From Candidatus Roizmanbacteria bacterium (GTDB lineage: Bacteria; Patescibacteriota; Microgenomatia; UBA1406), in assembly GCA_024654535.1 (NCBI GenBank), contig JANLHL010000038.1:1-41580 (forward strand): a stretch of DNA of 41,580 nucleotides. The letters run 5' to 3'. The notes beneath the pieces are model-generated. The model searched no databases, was not told the origin of the DNA, and worked only from the letters and a program-made list of their open reading frames with translations. The position numbers and the translations under genes are program-made. The first letter of the stretch is position 1, and each line of letters starts with the position of its first letter. This document shows positions 18,042 to 27,748 of this stretch, in pieces.

Positions 18042-18974
18042 ATGCCCACAACAAGCTCAAAAATACGTGTTGCAATTCTTACTGGAGGAGATAACGAAGA
18101 GAGAAGTATCGCACTCAAGTCAAGTCTCTACATAAAGGATTGTTTACACGGCCGCTACAATTATTCAATCTATGATTTTCCAAGAGATAGAGATTTATTC
18201 ATTCAAGAACACAGAAGTATAGATGTTGCCATCCCAGTTTTTCACGGAAAAGGTGGAGAAGATGGGACCGTGCAAGGTTTTTTGCAAACGCTCAAAATTC
18301 CATATGTTTTTTCAAACACAGAAGCTCACGCTGTTGGAATGAATAAAGAGCTTTGTAAGATTATTGCAATTTATAACGCTATTAAAACAGCACGATGGAT
18401 TCGCTGTTTGACAAGTGAATATCCTGCAAAACCACCTTTCTTACCCGCGGTAATAAAACCAATAGATAACGGCAGTTCGATCGGTGTCTCAATAGTACAT
18501 ACCATTGAGCAATACATCTCTGCAATGAAGTTTGCTAGTAAATTCACGTCGGAAATATTGATCGAACAGTATATAAAAGGAAGAGAATACACAATAGCTG
18601 TTACCGATGGTCGTAACAGGAAGACGCAGGCACTTCCTGTTATTTATATAGTACCCACTTCGGGTTTTTTTGATTACAACAATAAGTATAATGGGACAAC
18701 GAAGGAAATCTGTCCGGCTCCAATAGACAATAGTTTGGCAGAGAAACTTAAGTTAGTTGCAACAACAATGCACCGAGCTATTGGAGCTCGTCATATCAGT
18801 AGAACCGACTGTATAGTTGACGAAAAAGGAGCACTGTACTTTTTGGAGATAAATACTATTCCTGGACTTACCGCTCAATCGCTAACCCCTAAGACGATTG
18901 CTACTGCAAATATAAAATTCGCGTCACTACTTGATCAATGGATTAGCGAGGCAATAGAGGGTTCTGTTGCATGA
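18042..18974 (+). CDS. ddl: D-alanine--D-alanine ligase family ATP-grasp protein
   Basis: VAILTGGDNEERSIALKSS, PVFHGKGGEDGTVQGFLQTLKIPY, KPIDNGSSIGVSIV, FLEINTIPGLT. Confidence 0.88.
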   Translation: MPTTSSKIRVAILTGGDNEERSIALKSSLYIKDCLHGRYNYSIYDFPRDRDLFIQEHRSIDVAIPVFHGKGGEDGTVQGFLQTLKIPYVFSNTEAHAVGMNKELCKIIAIYNAIKTARWIRCLTSEYPAKPPFLPAVIKPIDNGSSIGVSIVHTIEQYISAMKFASKFTSEILIEQYIKGREYTIAVTDGRNRKTQALPVIYIVPTSGFFDYNNKYNGTTKEICPAPIDNSLAEKLKLVATTMHRAIGARHISRTDCIVDEKGALYFLEINTIPGLTAQSLTPKTIATANIKFASLLDQWISEAIEGSVA

Positions 18975-19605
18975 TTTTTTCTAACCTTGCAAACCGCGTT
19001 TTGGGATCATGTGCAGTTGTGAGGTAGCTTCCTACTGCAATCATATCGGGTAAACACTGTTGCGACAAGACTGTAGGAAGTGTCTTACTATTAATCCCTC
19101 CGTCGAGAAGAATTTTTCCTTGGAATCCTTTCTTCTTTAGTTGTGCTATTTTTGGAAGGTTATCTGGTAGAAATGTGCCTCCTTGTTCTCCAGGTATTAT
19201 CGTCATAATTTGCACTGTATGAAATTTTTTTGCAAGCATGAAATCTATATTTTCACTTGGGTTATAAACGATGCATTGATAACTCTTAGGCTCTTCATCG
19301 ACTGGCCAGACGAGTTTATGTATGAGGATGAGGCCAATAGTAACTAGATCTCGGATAGCAATTATTTTCTTTTGCACGCTTTCCCAGTCTTGTACCATGA
19401 GGTGAAAATCAATCGTGTGATTTTGAAAGAGAGTTTTATTATTCTTGAGATATTTTACTATGTAATCTGTTGAGACAGTTGTATTGGGTACGAGTAGTCC
19501 ATCTGCAATATCTATTTGAATACGAGGGGACAGAGGCAGTAATATATTGCACTGCTCGCGGAATTGTTGTTCAGTGGTCGCAAGAACAGCCGGCACAATC
19601 ATCAT
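18943..19605 (-). CDS. rpe: Ribulose-phosphate 3-epimerase-like
   Basis: VPAVLATTEQQF, IQIDIADGLLVPNTTVS, DFHLMVQ, MTIIPGEQGGTFLPDNLPKIAQLK, LLDGGINSKT. Confidence 0.8.
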   Translation of the reverse strand: MMIVPAVLATTEQQFREQCNILLPLSPRIQIDIADGLLVPNTTVSTDYIVKYLKNNKTLFQNHTIDFHLMVQDWESVQKKIIAIRDLVTIGLILIHKLVWPVDEEPKSYQCIVYNPSENIDFMLAKKFHTVQIMTIIPGEQGGTFLPDNLPKIAQLKKKGFQGKILLDGGINSKTLPTVLSQQCLPDMIAVGSYLTTAHDPKTRFARLEKIMQQNPLLPR

Positions 19606-20041
19606 GTGAATGTTCGTTTAACTTCTCAAGTCGACGTATGTATTTTCCCTCATTTTTGAATTGTGTCGTAAGGAATATATCGACCAGACTTTTGGATAGT
19701 TCAAACGATGCGAAATCTGAAGCAATAGCGAGCACATTTACATCCTCGTCTTGGCGCGCATCTTTTATTTGTGTTACATCAAACCCAAGGGCGCAACGAA
19801 TGTGTGAATATCTATTTGCAGAAATACTTACTCCTACGCCAGACCCGCAGATAACGATACCCCTATCGGTGACTTGCGTCATATTTTCTGAAAGAGAGAA
19901 CACAAAATCTGGATAATCATCGTGTATATCAAGCTCTTTGTTGCTCTCGTCTTTTACGTCGTATTTTTTAGAAACGAGATAGTGTACAAGATCATTTTTT
20001 AACGAAAACCCTCTGTGGTCTGCTGCAATATATATACGCAT
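19571..20041 (-). CDS. rpiB: Ribose-5-phosphate isomerase B / LacAB-type isomerase
   Basis: MRIYIAADHRGFSLKNDLVHYL, DYPDFVFSLSE, GIVICGSGVGVSISANRYSHIRCAL. Start placed at 20041 rather than 20257. Confidence 0.88.
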   Translation of the reverse strand: MRIYIAADHRGFSLKNDLVHYLVSKKYDVKDESNKELDIHDDYPDFVFSLSENMTQVTDRGIVICGSGVGVSISANRYSHIRCALGFDVTQIKDARQDEDVNVLAIASDFASFELSKSLVDIFLTTQFKNEGKYIRRLEKLNEHSHDDCAGCSCDH

Positions 20042-20075
20042 TTCTATACAAGAGTATATCGTATATACTTGTGAG

Positions 20076-20639
20076 ATGTCTGCGAACATGAAAAAAGAAC
20101 TCGAAAAAGCGATCACAGATTTATATGCCATGCCGCACGTGAAGAAAGAAACACTTGAGGAATTTTCAAAACGAATAGAACATGGCGCTCCATTTACGAA
20201 AGAAGAATATACCTCTACACATTTTTGCTCATTTTTTTTACCATATAACGCGCTCACACATTCTGTCTATGTCGTTCATCATAAAAAAGCTAATGATTGG
20301 ATACCCCCAGGTGGTCATTTAGATCCAGGAGAATCACCTCTACAGACGGTAGTGCGTGAATGTAAAGAAGAACTTAGTGTTACTCTTGAAAAAGAGCCTA
20401 TTCGGTTAATTAACGCTTCAATCACTGACATAACTCAACCTCAAGGATTTTGCACAAAGCATTACGACTTTTGGTATGCGGTCGCAACAGAAAAATTAGA
20501 TTTTTCATACGATAAGGGAGAATTTTACGATGCGGGGTGGTACGAGTTAAATTATGTTTGGCGAAACAAAACGAAGCGAGCCAACATAAAGAGTACTCTT
20601 CAACAATTGTCGATCATCCTGCCTAATGAGTTTAAATGA
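20076..20639 (+). CDS. Nudix hydrolase
   Basis: WIPPGGHLDPGESPLQTVVRECKEELSVTL. Confidence 0.9.
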   Translation: MSANMKKELEKAITDLYAMPHVKKETLEEFSKRIEHGAPFTKEEYTSTHFCSFFLPYNALTHSVYVVHHKKANDWIPPGGHLDPGESPLQTVVRECKEELSVTLEKEPIRLINASITDITQPQGFCTKHYDFWYAVATEKLDFSYDKGEFYDAGWYELNYVWRNKTKRANIKSTLQQLSIILPNEFK

Positions 20640-20657
20640 GCGTGGTACAATATATGT

Positions 20658-22301
20658 ATGAGTAAGAAGATTTTGGTTGCTGTTGCGTGGCCATATGTGA
20701 ATGGTGACTTACATATAGGGCATTTGGCAGGCTACTTGCTTCCAGCTGATATTTTTGCTCGTTTCCAAAGATTGAAAGGCAATGAAGTACTCATGGTATC
20801 TGGTTCAGACTGTTATGGCACCCCTATTACCGTAGAAGCAGAGAAGCGTACTATCACTCCTCAAGAAGTGGTAGATCTGTATCATCCACACCATCTGAAA
20901 TTGTTTGAACAATATGGGATATCATTCGATTTGTTTACAAAGACAGCCACTGAAAATCATAATTCTATTGTCCAAGATATGCTCGTTGCAATGGCAAAAA
21001 ATGGCTTTATCTATAAAGACACGACTCAACAATACTATGGAGAAAAAGAGCACAAGTTTTTACCAGATCGTTATGTCGAGGGTATCTGTCCTTACTGTGA
21101 ATACGAGGGTGCTCGTGGTGATCAGTGCGATAGCTGTGGTAGAGTCCTTGAATCTGGACAATTGAAAAGTCCAAAAAGTAAATTAAGTGGGTCAGCGGTT
21201 GTATTGAAAAATACAGATCATTTATTTGTGGATTGGCCAAAATTAGAACAGTTCTTAAAGGAATATACAACAAAAACGGGTAAAAACTGGAAGAACTGGA
21301 TCAATCGCGAAACACAGGGGTGGTTAACAAAAGGCTTGAAGCCAAGGGCTATAACGAGAGATATACAGTGGGGAGTTCCAATTCCGAATGATCGTTTGCC
21401 AAAAGAAATACAGTTAGACGAATCTGAATCGAAACGAATCTACGTGTGGTTTGATGCAGTAGTTGGCTATTTGTCTGCTTCGATAGAATGGGCTAATGGT
21501 TCTGAAAAGTGGAAGAAGTATTGGTATCCAGATAAATCTGACAGCGTTTCTCATTATTATTTTATGGGCAAAGATAACTTAGTATTCCACGCATTGTTTT
21601 GGCCAGGTCAACTACACGGTTTTGATAAAAGTATCCATTTACCAGACGTAGTATCTATAAATCAATTTCTTAATCTTGGCGGGGAAAAATTTTCTAAGAG
21701 CAGAAATGTGGTTATTGACTCTGCAGAAATAGGCAAGAAATATGGCGTAGACTCAGTGCGGTTTTATCTTGCGTATATTATGCCTGAGCATGCAGATTCA
21801 AGCTTTTCGTGGGAAGACTATTTCCGTTTTCACAATACAGTACTTATTGGCACGTTCGCGAACTTTATAAACAGAGTACTTACATTGGCGAAAGGCGTAA
21901 CTATTGGAACAGCAGACGAAGAAACAGCTCGTTCTATAGACGTATTTTTGTCGTCAGCGGCTTTGCATATAGAGAAATGTGAATTTAAACTATACGCACA
22001 GCGCATCATCGAATTTTCTCAAGAGGGCAATAAATATATAGATACTACCTCTCCGTGGAAATTAGAAAAGACAAGTGCGCAATATGCACAGGTAGTTACA
22101 AACGGTATAGCCAAAGTTGTTGCCATTACCATAGCTATATCACCTATTATTCCTCACGCAGCCAATACCGTGGCGCATATGTTAGGAATCTCAATTCGCC
22201 AATGGGGCATCGATACCGACTCATTAATCAGCAGTTTATTAAAACAGGTTGATCTGCAGGATATTGCACCACTTTTTTCAAAAATAGAGAAAAAAACATG
22301 A
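20658..22301 (+). CDS. metG: Methionyl-tRNA synthetase
   Basis: AWPYVNGDLHIGHLAGYLLPADIFARF, zinc knuckle CPYCEYEGARGDQCDSCG, KFSKSRN. Confidence 0.97.
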   Translation: MSKKILVAVAWPYVNGDLHIGHLAGYLLPADIFARFQRLKGNEVLMVSGSDCYGTPITVEAEKRTITPQEVVDLYHPHHLKLFEQYGISFDLFTKTATENHNSIVQDMLVAMAKNGFIYKDTTQQYYGEKEHKFLPDRYVEGICPYCEYEGARGDQCDSCGRVLESGQLKSPKSKLSGSAVVLKNTDHLFVDWPKLEQFLKEYTTKTGKNWKNWINRETQGWLTKGLKPRAITRDIQWGVPIPNDRLPKEIQLDESESKRIYVWFDAVVGYLSASIEWANGSEKWKKYWYPDKSDSVSHYYFMGKDNLVFHALFWPGQLHGFDKSIHLPDVVSINQFLNLGGEKFSKSRNVVIDSAEIGKKYGVDSVRFYLAYIMPEHADSSFSWEDYFRFHNTVLIGTFANFINRVLTLAKGVTIGTADEETARSIDVFLSSAALHIEKCEFKLYAQRIIEFSQEGNKYIDTTSPWKLEKTSAQYAQVVTNGIAKVVAITIAISPIIPHAANTVAHMLGISIRQWGIDTDSLISSLLKQVDLQDIAPLFSKIEKKT

Positions 22302-22319
22302 AACGGAAAAAAGTTTTGA

Positions 22320-23309
22320 TTAGAATTCTTTTATACTCTTATACACTGCCGTCGACACCTCTTGTATGGTTTTTTTTAGTGACGGAAAATCAGACCCTTG
22401 AGTCATAATGCAAATTAAGTAAGGCTTGTTTGGGTAATAGACTATGCCACAGTCGTGAAGTTGGGTTACGACATTTCCATACATATCTGTATATCTTCTC
22501 TCGCCAAACTTGTGTGCGATGGGTACCGATTTGGGGATTCCAGCAACTAGCCCGGATTTAAAATCGGTTTTGCTTAATAAAGTCAGTGCCTTTTCCGATG
22601 AGTCTTTATCAATATATGATGCATTGTAGAGTACCCGGAAGAACGATGCATATTCTTGCACGGTCATGAAATTTGTACCATCTGGATTAGAAGCTATTTC
22701 AACCCCTATTTCTTTGAGCATGTTTGTATACTTGACGTCATCAAGATGTTCTAAGAGCGTGTTTTTTGCATTGTTGTCTGAGTAAAGAATCATATAATCA
22801 AGTAATTGTTTTACGGTGAGCACTTCGTTATTTTTAACTGCAAAAGTAGGTTTAAAATTTGGACTTACTCCTTCGTCAGCGACTTTTACGGCATATACTG
22901 TATTGAGTATTGAAGGATTAGTTTCTGCTTTTTTGAGATAGTACATTAGAATTGGCACTTTTAGCATGCTTGCTGGTGCAAAATCCACATCTTTATTTAT
23001 TCCAAACCACGGACCATTATTCATATCTCTAAAATAGACACCAACACGTATTACTCCAGATGTTTTTATTTGTTTGTCTATCACTTTTTGAACATTGTTT
23101 TTCACGCTGAGCACTGACAGCAACGATGAAGCGTTTTCTGGTTCGCATTCGAGCAGAGGGCTTGTAAATGCTCTACCTTTGAGTCGTGTTTCTGATAGAT
23201 TTATAGTTGGTATTTTTTTTTGATAAGATATACCCAATCCTATTAAGAAACCTACCAACAGGAATACAAAATAAATGCCATACGTTCGATAGTCTTTTGT
23301 TACATGCAT
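22320..23309 (-). CDS. Serine hydrolase, class A beta-lactamase-like, membrane anchored
   Basis: N-terminal TM, PASMLKVPIL (SxxK), YSDNNA (SDN), HKFGER in the KTG position. Confidence 0.8.
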   Translation of the reverse strand: MHVTKDYRTYGIYFVFLLVGFLIGLGISYQKKIPTINLSETRLKGRAFTSPLLECEPENASSLLSVLSVKNNVQKVIDKQIKTSGVIRVGVYFRDMNNGPWFGINKDVDFAPASMLKVPILMYYLKKAETNPSILNTVYAVKVADEGVSPNFKPTFAVKNNEVLTVKQLLDYMILYSDNNAKNTLLEHLDDVKYTNMLKEIGVEIASNPDGTNFMTVQEYASFFRVLYNASYIDKDSSEKALTLLSKTDFKSGLVAGIPKSVPIAHKFGERRYTDMYGNVVTQLHDCGIVYYPNKPYLICIMTQGSDFPSLKKTIQEVSTAVYKSIKEF

Positions 23310-23380
23310 ATAGTGTATGATTGTATATATATTTCCATCATAGTCAATCTACAAATAGACTAGTATGGTAAGCTGAACAT

Positions 23381-23836
23381 GTGAATAGGTATACACAACT
23401 ATTTTATCCGCCCACAGTCTTTAGTAATATGACGTTTGATTGTATGTTCGAATACATACGAAAAACAGTGTCAAGTTGTGTGAAGGAAGAGACACAGCAT
23501 AAAATTGGGATGGCATCAGGTAGTATAAATTCCGACGGAGCAGTCTATAAGCAAAGAAATATAAGAAGGCTTATGGTGTATTCACAAACAGTACAACAGA
23601 GAGTACTTTTCCCTGTATTTTGTGCGTCAAATTTTTTTGACGATGCAGTTTATTCTTGTTTTAAGCAGCAAGGAGCAGTGTATGAAGACTTTATGTTTTT
23701 CTGGCGCAGAATATTAAAATCAAGACTTGTCACAGATATTTTTATGATGGAAGGATGGGAGAGGTCCAGAGGCGCACAAGATGAATATAATACGGCAAAA
23801 AAGTGTAACATTATGATCCACATTGAATCGGCTTGA
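23381..23836 (+). CDS. Hypothetical protein with DUF4406/nucleoside deoxyribosyltransferase-like C-terminal motif
   Basis: DIFMMEGWERSRGAQDEYNTAKKCNIMI resembles '..mlpGWekSkGArlEhelAk..'; GTG start in the ORF track. Confidence 0.5.
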   Translation: MNRYTQLFYPPTVFSNMTFDCMFEYIRKTVSSCVKEETQHKIGMASGSINSDGAVYKQRNIRRLMVYSQTVQQRVLFPVFCASNFFDDAVYSCFKQQGAVYEDFMFFWRRILKSRLVTDIFMMEGWERSRGAQDEYNTAKKCNIMIHIESA

Positions 23837-23866
23837 CATTTTTTTATTTTTCTCCATACTTATACT

Positions 23867-24205
23867 ATGGCAAAGAAAAAACTTGTTTCAAGAAAGTCGA
23901 GAGTGGTTCACGGTAAGGGAAGTGATAGTGTTTTGTTTAGCGTAACTCCTGTTTCAAAGGGAATTGCCTTTGCCCTTTTTATAGTTTTTCCGCTTATTGC
24001 TTTTGCGCTTGGAGCACAATACTTCCAAAAAATGAGCGTTGTAGAGAGAGAGCAAATAATGGAACAACCTCAGTATGTATGTCCAGCCGTTCAAAAAGTT
24101 GACTGTGCTGTTCCAGTAGCCGAAGAGAACAAAGAAATGTGCAATCCACAATTTCTGACATGGGCAAAAGCCAATTGTCCAGCTTTTGAAGGCGCTTCGT
24201 ACTAA
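23867..24205 (+). CDS. Single-pass membrane protein with Cys-containing extracellular tail, hypothetical
   Basis: Basic N-terminus, one TM (GIAFALFIVFPLIAFALGA), tail with four Cys after it. Confidence 0.55.
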   Translation: MAKKKLVSRKSRVVHGKGSDSVLFSVTPVSKGIAFALFIVFPLIAFALGAQYFQKMSVVEREQIMEQPQYVCPAVQKVDCAVPVAEENKEMCNPQFLTWAKANCPAFEGASY

Positions 24206-24210
24206 TATTA

Positions 24211-24711
24211 ATGCTCACTTGTTTATTTGAAGACGGTGGGAAAGGATTTCTTCGTCATTGTACGGTCGGTAGCATTCTTTTAAACCAAGATAAAGATGCT
24301 ATACTTTTAGTGAGGAGAGCAAAAGAGCTTTCAGAAGGCGGCAAACTTGCTTTTCCAGGTGGCTATATGGAAAGAAATGAGACGCTCGTACAAACGGCAC
24401 TGAGGGAAGCTCAAGAAGAGACTGGATTTAACGTTGAAATACATAACCTGTTTCGTATTAATGATAACCCCAATCGTCCACGTGAAGACCGGCAGAATGT
24501 CGACTTTATTTTTATTGGACAGATACTAAACAAAGAATCAAACCCAGATGATGAAGTGAGCGAGCTCGTATGGCACAAGCTAAATAGTGAGCTTAATAGC
24601 GACGAGATTGCCTTTGATCACGCAGAAACCATTAGTCTTTATAAAGACTATATTAAAGAACCATTCGTGTTGCCGGTAATAGCGGGCGGCGTCTTTACGA
24701 AAGATAGCTAA
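24211..24711 (+). CDS. Nudix hydrolase
   Basis: LAFPGGYMERNETLVQTALREAQEETGFNVEI. Confidence 0.9.
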   Translation: MLTCLFEDGGKGFLRHCTVGSILLNQDKDAILLVRRAKELSEGGKLAFPGGYMERNETLVQTALREAQEETGFNVEIHNLFRINDNPNRPREDRQNVDFIFIGQILNKESNPDDEVSELVWHKLNSELNSDEIAFDHAETISLYKDYIKEPFVLPVIAGGVFTKDS

Positions 24712-24713
24712 TC

Positions 24714-25832
24714 CTATTTTTTAAGTCTTTTAGGTATCAAGAACAGGAATAGCAGAAAAATAGGGATTAGTAGTAGTATATATTTATTCTTTTTTGTTTG
24801 ATTTGATAAGTTAGAGTTATTATTTTGGAGAATATTTTTTAAGAAACCTTCTTTTTTTTGAGGTGTTTTTGATACTGATTCTCCCAAGACTGAGCCTGTA
24901 GGCGTAGGTTGTGAGTTATCATATTTTGGTGATTGGTCAGAAACTGTTGATACATTGTCTACGGAATCCGTTTGTTCGCTTGTACTCAATGTTTTAGTAA
25001 TCTGATCTGTACTTATCGAACTTTGAGGTGTTGGCACGTTGATAGATACTTCATTTGAATATGAGGATACTGAACATCCGTTACCCGCTTGAATTGCAAA
25101 GTAGTACTGTTTATCCTTATCAAGCCCACTCAAGGCATACGAGGTGGTGTCGTGTCCTCCTGCGTTAGTGTTGAACGCTGTATAGGAGCCAGTAGTTGAT
25201 CCATACGCTATGGAATAGTAACTCACTGGGTCTTGTGCAGGTTGCCAATTGAGAGTAAATCCATATGCGTCCTGCATTACCGAAACTAATTCTGGAGCCT
25301 TCTGTGGCGCTATATCTTCACAAAGTGTACTCATTTGAGATCCTTCTGAGGTTTCTAGATAAATATCGAGTCCAAAAGAAGTTGATGAGTTTTGGCATTC
25401 GTCCGGGCTCTCTTGATTGAAGGAGATTATAAATGAATATTCTTGTGTATTTTTTGCAGAAATCAAGGACAGAGGTACTGCATTGACATTTGAGTAAAAG
25501 TCGCGCAAGCTACCACCCCACAGAACAGTTTTACTTGATGAGTTAAACACAGAGAGAATCATCTGTTTTTCAAGTTGACAGCTCGATGTGTCGAGCTCCT
25601 GTTCTATTGGTTTAATTTTTACAAAGATACTATCTTTACTATTGGTATTTTTTACTTCAAGTGTCTTTTTCACCCACATACCCGGATACCAGTTCTTCGT
25701 TGATCCAAAAAGTCCTAGCTTTTCATTGGAGCAGGCATTACTATTACAGTTTATTGATATATCTGATGCATAAACGGAAGTGGTCATAAATAAAAAAACT
25801 AGAACAAACAAAACATATTTTATACGCATCAT
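24714..25832 (-). CDS. Secreted fibronectin type III-like surface protein with C-terminal TM anchor
   Basis: Signal peptide; APELVSVMQDAYGFTLNWQPAQDPVSYYSIAYGSTTG...YALSGLDKDKQYYFAIQAGNGCSVSSYSNEVSINV; Ser/Thr/Pro linker; YILLLIPIFLLFLFLIPKRLKK. Confidence 0.75.
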   Translation of the reverse strand: MMRIKYVLFVLVFLFMTTSVYASDISINCNSNACSNEKLGLFGSTKNWYPGMWVKKTLEVKNTNSKDSIFVKIKPIEQELDTSSCQLEKQMILSVFNSSSKTVLWGGSLRDFYSNVNAVPLSLISAKNTQEYSFIISFNQESPDECQNSSTSFGLDIYLETSEGSQMSTLCEDIAPQKAPELVSVMQDAYGFTLNWQPAQDPVSYYSIAYGSTTGSYTAFNTNAGGHDTTSYALSGLDKDKQYYFAIQAGNGCSVSSYSNEVSINVPTPQSSISTDQITKTLSTSEQTDSVDNVSTVSDQSPKYDNSQPTPTGSVLGESVSKTPQKKEGFLKNILQNNNSNLSNQTKKNKYILLLIPIFLLFLFLIPKRLKK

Positions 25833-25859
25833 CGGAACATATTTTACTATAATTGATGC

Positions 25860-26624
25860 ATGCAGTTGAGTATAGGAATTGTACAGACTTTCATCTCCGA
25901 AAATATTTCAGAAAATGTGGCTAGTGTCTGTAAATTCATTGTACAGAGCAATAAAACACAAGTTCTGCTTTTCCCGGAAGGCATGATCTCTGGGTACTAT
26001 CCGAAAAACCCAAACTATTTAAAGAATTTGAATAAAGACGTACTAGACGAAGCAATCCAAAAAATTGGCAGCGTAATTCAAGAAAAACATGTTAACGCGA
26101 TTATTCCTACGGCTTTATCTGAAGATGGGAAATGGTTTAATGTTTCTTTGTGGTTTGATACAAACGGAAGAGTAAAACATGTATATAAAAAATGCAATCT
26201 TTCAAATTTGGACCGCAACTATTTTTTACCCGGAAATAAACTAGAAACGTATGTAGTAGAGGGAGTAAGCACTGCGATACAAATGTGTCGGGAAATAAAA
26301 TATCCAGAACAGTGGTTGTATTTAAAATTACAGGGCGCTCGCGTTATTTTTCACCTGAACAATAACCAAGATGGAGATTCATATTGGGAAAATTTGTATA
26401 AAGCGAGGGCGTATGAAAATCAGTACTTTATTGTGAGTGTCAACCCTTCTCATGCGGGACAAAAATTGTTTAGCTATATCGTATCGCCACAGGGCAAAAT
26501 AGTTCTTCAAACCGAAAATACCCAAAAAATATACTATGCGACGCTGGACCTTGACAGTGTGAAGAACGATTCCATCGATCAGCGAAGAAAAACCGTCGTA
26601 GACCTTGTGTATACAGGAATTTAA
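25860..26624 (+). CDS. Carbon-nitrogen hydrolase (nitrilase superfamily)
   Basis: LLFPEGMISGYYP (Glu), YKKCNL (Lys), IQMCREIKYPEQWLYLKLQGARVIFHLNN (Cys). Confidence 0.8.
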   Translation: MQLSIGIVQTFISENISENVASVCKFIVQSNKTQVLLFPEGMISGYYPKNPNYLKNLNKDVLDEAIQKIGSVIQEKHVNAIIPTALSEDGKWFNVSLWFDTNGRVKHVYKKCNLSNLDRNYFLPGNKLETYVVEGVSTAIQMCREIKYPEQWLYLKLQGARVIFHLNNNQDGDSYWENLYKARAYENQYFIVSVNPSHAGQKLFSYIVSPQGKIVLQTENTQKIYYATLDLDSVKNDSIDQRRKTVVDLVYTGI

Positions 26625-26647
26625 ATATAATATCGCTCGTAGAAACA

Positions 26648-27556
26648 TCAAGCGAGTTCCAATATGGAGGCATTTGGATCCTCTGGCAATATTGTTGCAG
26701 TAATTTTATCTTTCAAGAATCCAATAGCTCTTTCAAGTGTTGAGCGCACATGATGCATGACTTCCTCGTCTCTACGTGCTGGGTACTGAGTTGTTTCAAA
26801 ATTGACATTTATTAATGTCTGATGTACATAACCAAGTTCAAGTATGTCGAGCTTTAATGAAGTAGGGAATAAATCAGGGTGTTCATCTACAAGTTGCAGA
26901 TATGTTACCATGCTTTCTGTTGCCACATCATCGATAGCACCAAAAGTTGCGTTTTTAATGAGCCCATCGAGTAAATATCTTGCCTGTTGTATAGGAGGAA
27001 GGGTTGCTATATAAGTCCTTTGCCGTTCAAACTCTTCTGAATTATCTGCGGAGACTTGTGGTTTTAATCCTGTATAAATGTGTACCTCTGGGATATGGGA
27101 CATGAAACGAAGGTGTGCTAATAAGCTAGCATTTCCGATTGAGTCCTTTGCAGTGGATAATGGAGAAAACTCATCATCTGCACTTAGGGGATCTACTAAA
27201 TGACCAATACAGTTATTTATATGTTGAATGGCTGCAAAACTGGACAAATCAAGCTGCACTAAGAGCTGGGGTTCGTGAATTTCCGCAATTTTTTCACCGA
27301 GAATAGCCATAGCAGCGAATACATCTGCCACCGTCTCTAAAGGGGTAAGTAAAGTGGGGTCTGGTCCAAAAGAAGTTGTTCCATCAAGCCAACCGTTATT
27401 TGCTGTGTGCCATGCATGGTTCATCATGTCTACAGCTATATCCGCTCCTGAAGAAGGGGAATGTGTTCGCGTCATTCTCTTTTCATATGTGCGTACAAGG
27501 TTTTCCACTGCCGTTTCGTTTGACTTGAGATTCTCTTCTAATTCTAAATGTGGCAT
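26648..27556 (-). CDS. Hypothetical protein (302 aa)
   Basis: Intact ORF of coding composition; no family recognised. Confidence 0.6.
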   Translation of the reverse strand: MPHLELEENLKSNETAVENLVRTYEKRMTRTHSPSSGADIAVDMMNHAWHTANNGWLDGTTSFGPDPTLLTPLETVADVFAAMAILGEKIAEIHEPQLLVQLDLSSFAAIQHINNCIGHLVDPLSADDEFSPLSTAKDSIGNASLLAHLRFMSHIPEVHIYTGLKPQVSADNSEEFERQRTYIATLPPIQQARYLLDGLIKNATFGAIDDVATESMVTYLQLVDEHPDLFPTSLKLDILELGYVHQTLINVNFETTQYPARRDEEVMHHVRSTLERAIGFLKDKITATILPEDPNASILELA

Positions 27557-27748
27557 AAGACTTATAGTATATCATAAAGTATAACAAACGATATATTATG
27601 CCAATCTCTTGTTCCTGAACGCAAAGCCAGAAGAGGTTTTGAGATATTTTTCAAGCGCAAAATGTACACGTAATGCATAAAGGGAAAGGTAGAAGATTAA
27701 GTATAGAAAACAACGGAATATATTCGATACTTGTTCATAGATTGAGCC

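Noticed and set aside
18002-18118. N-terminal extension of the folC-like ORF to 18118
   Set aside because: Would overlap the divergent ddl start; MKTFDEAVEYMYS at 18001 is the usual FolC N-terminus.
20042-20257. N-terminal extension of the rpiB ORF to 20257
   Set aside because: MRIYIAADHRG is the canonical RpiB start; the extension is antisense to the Nudix gene at 20076.
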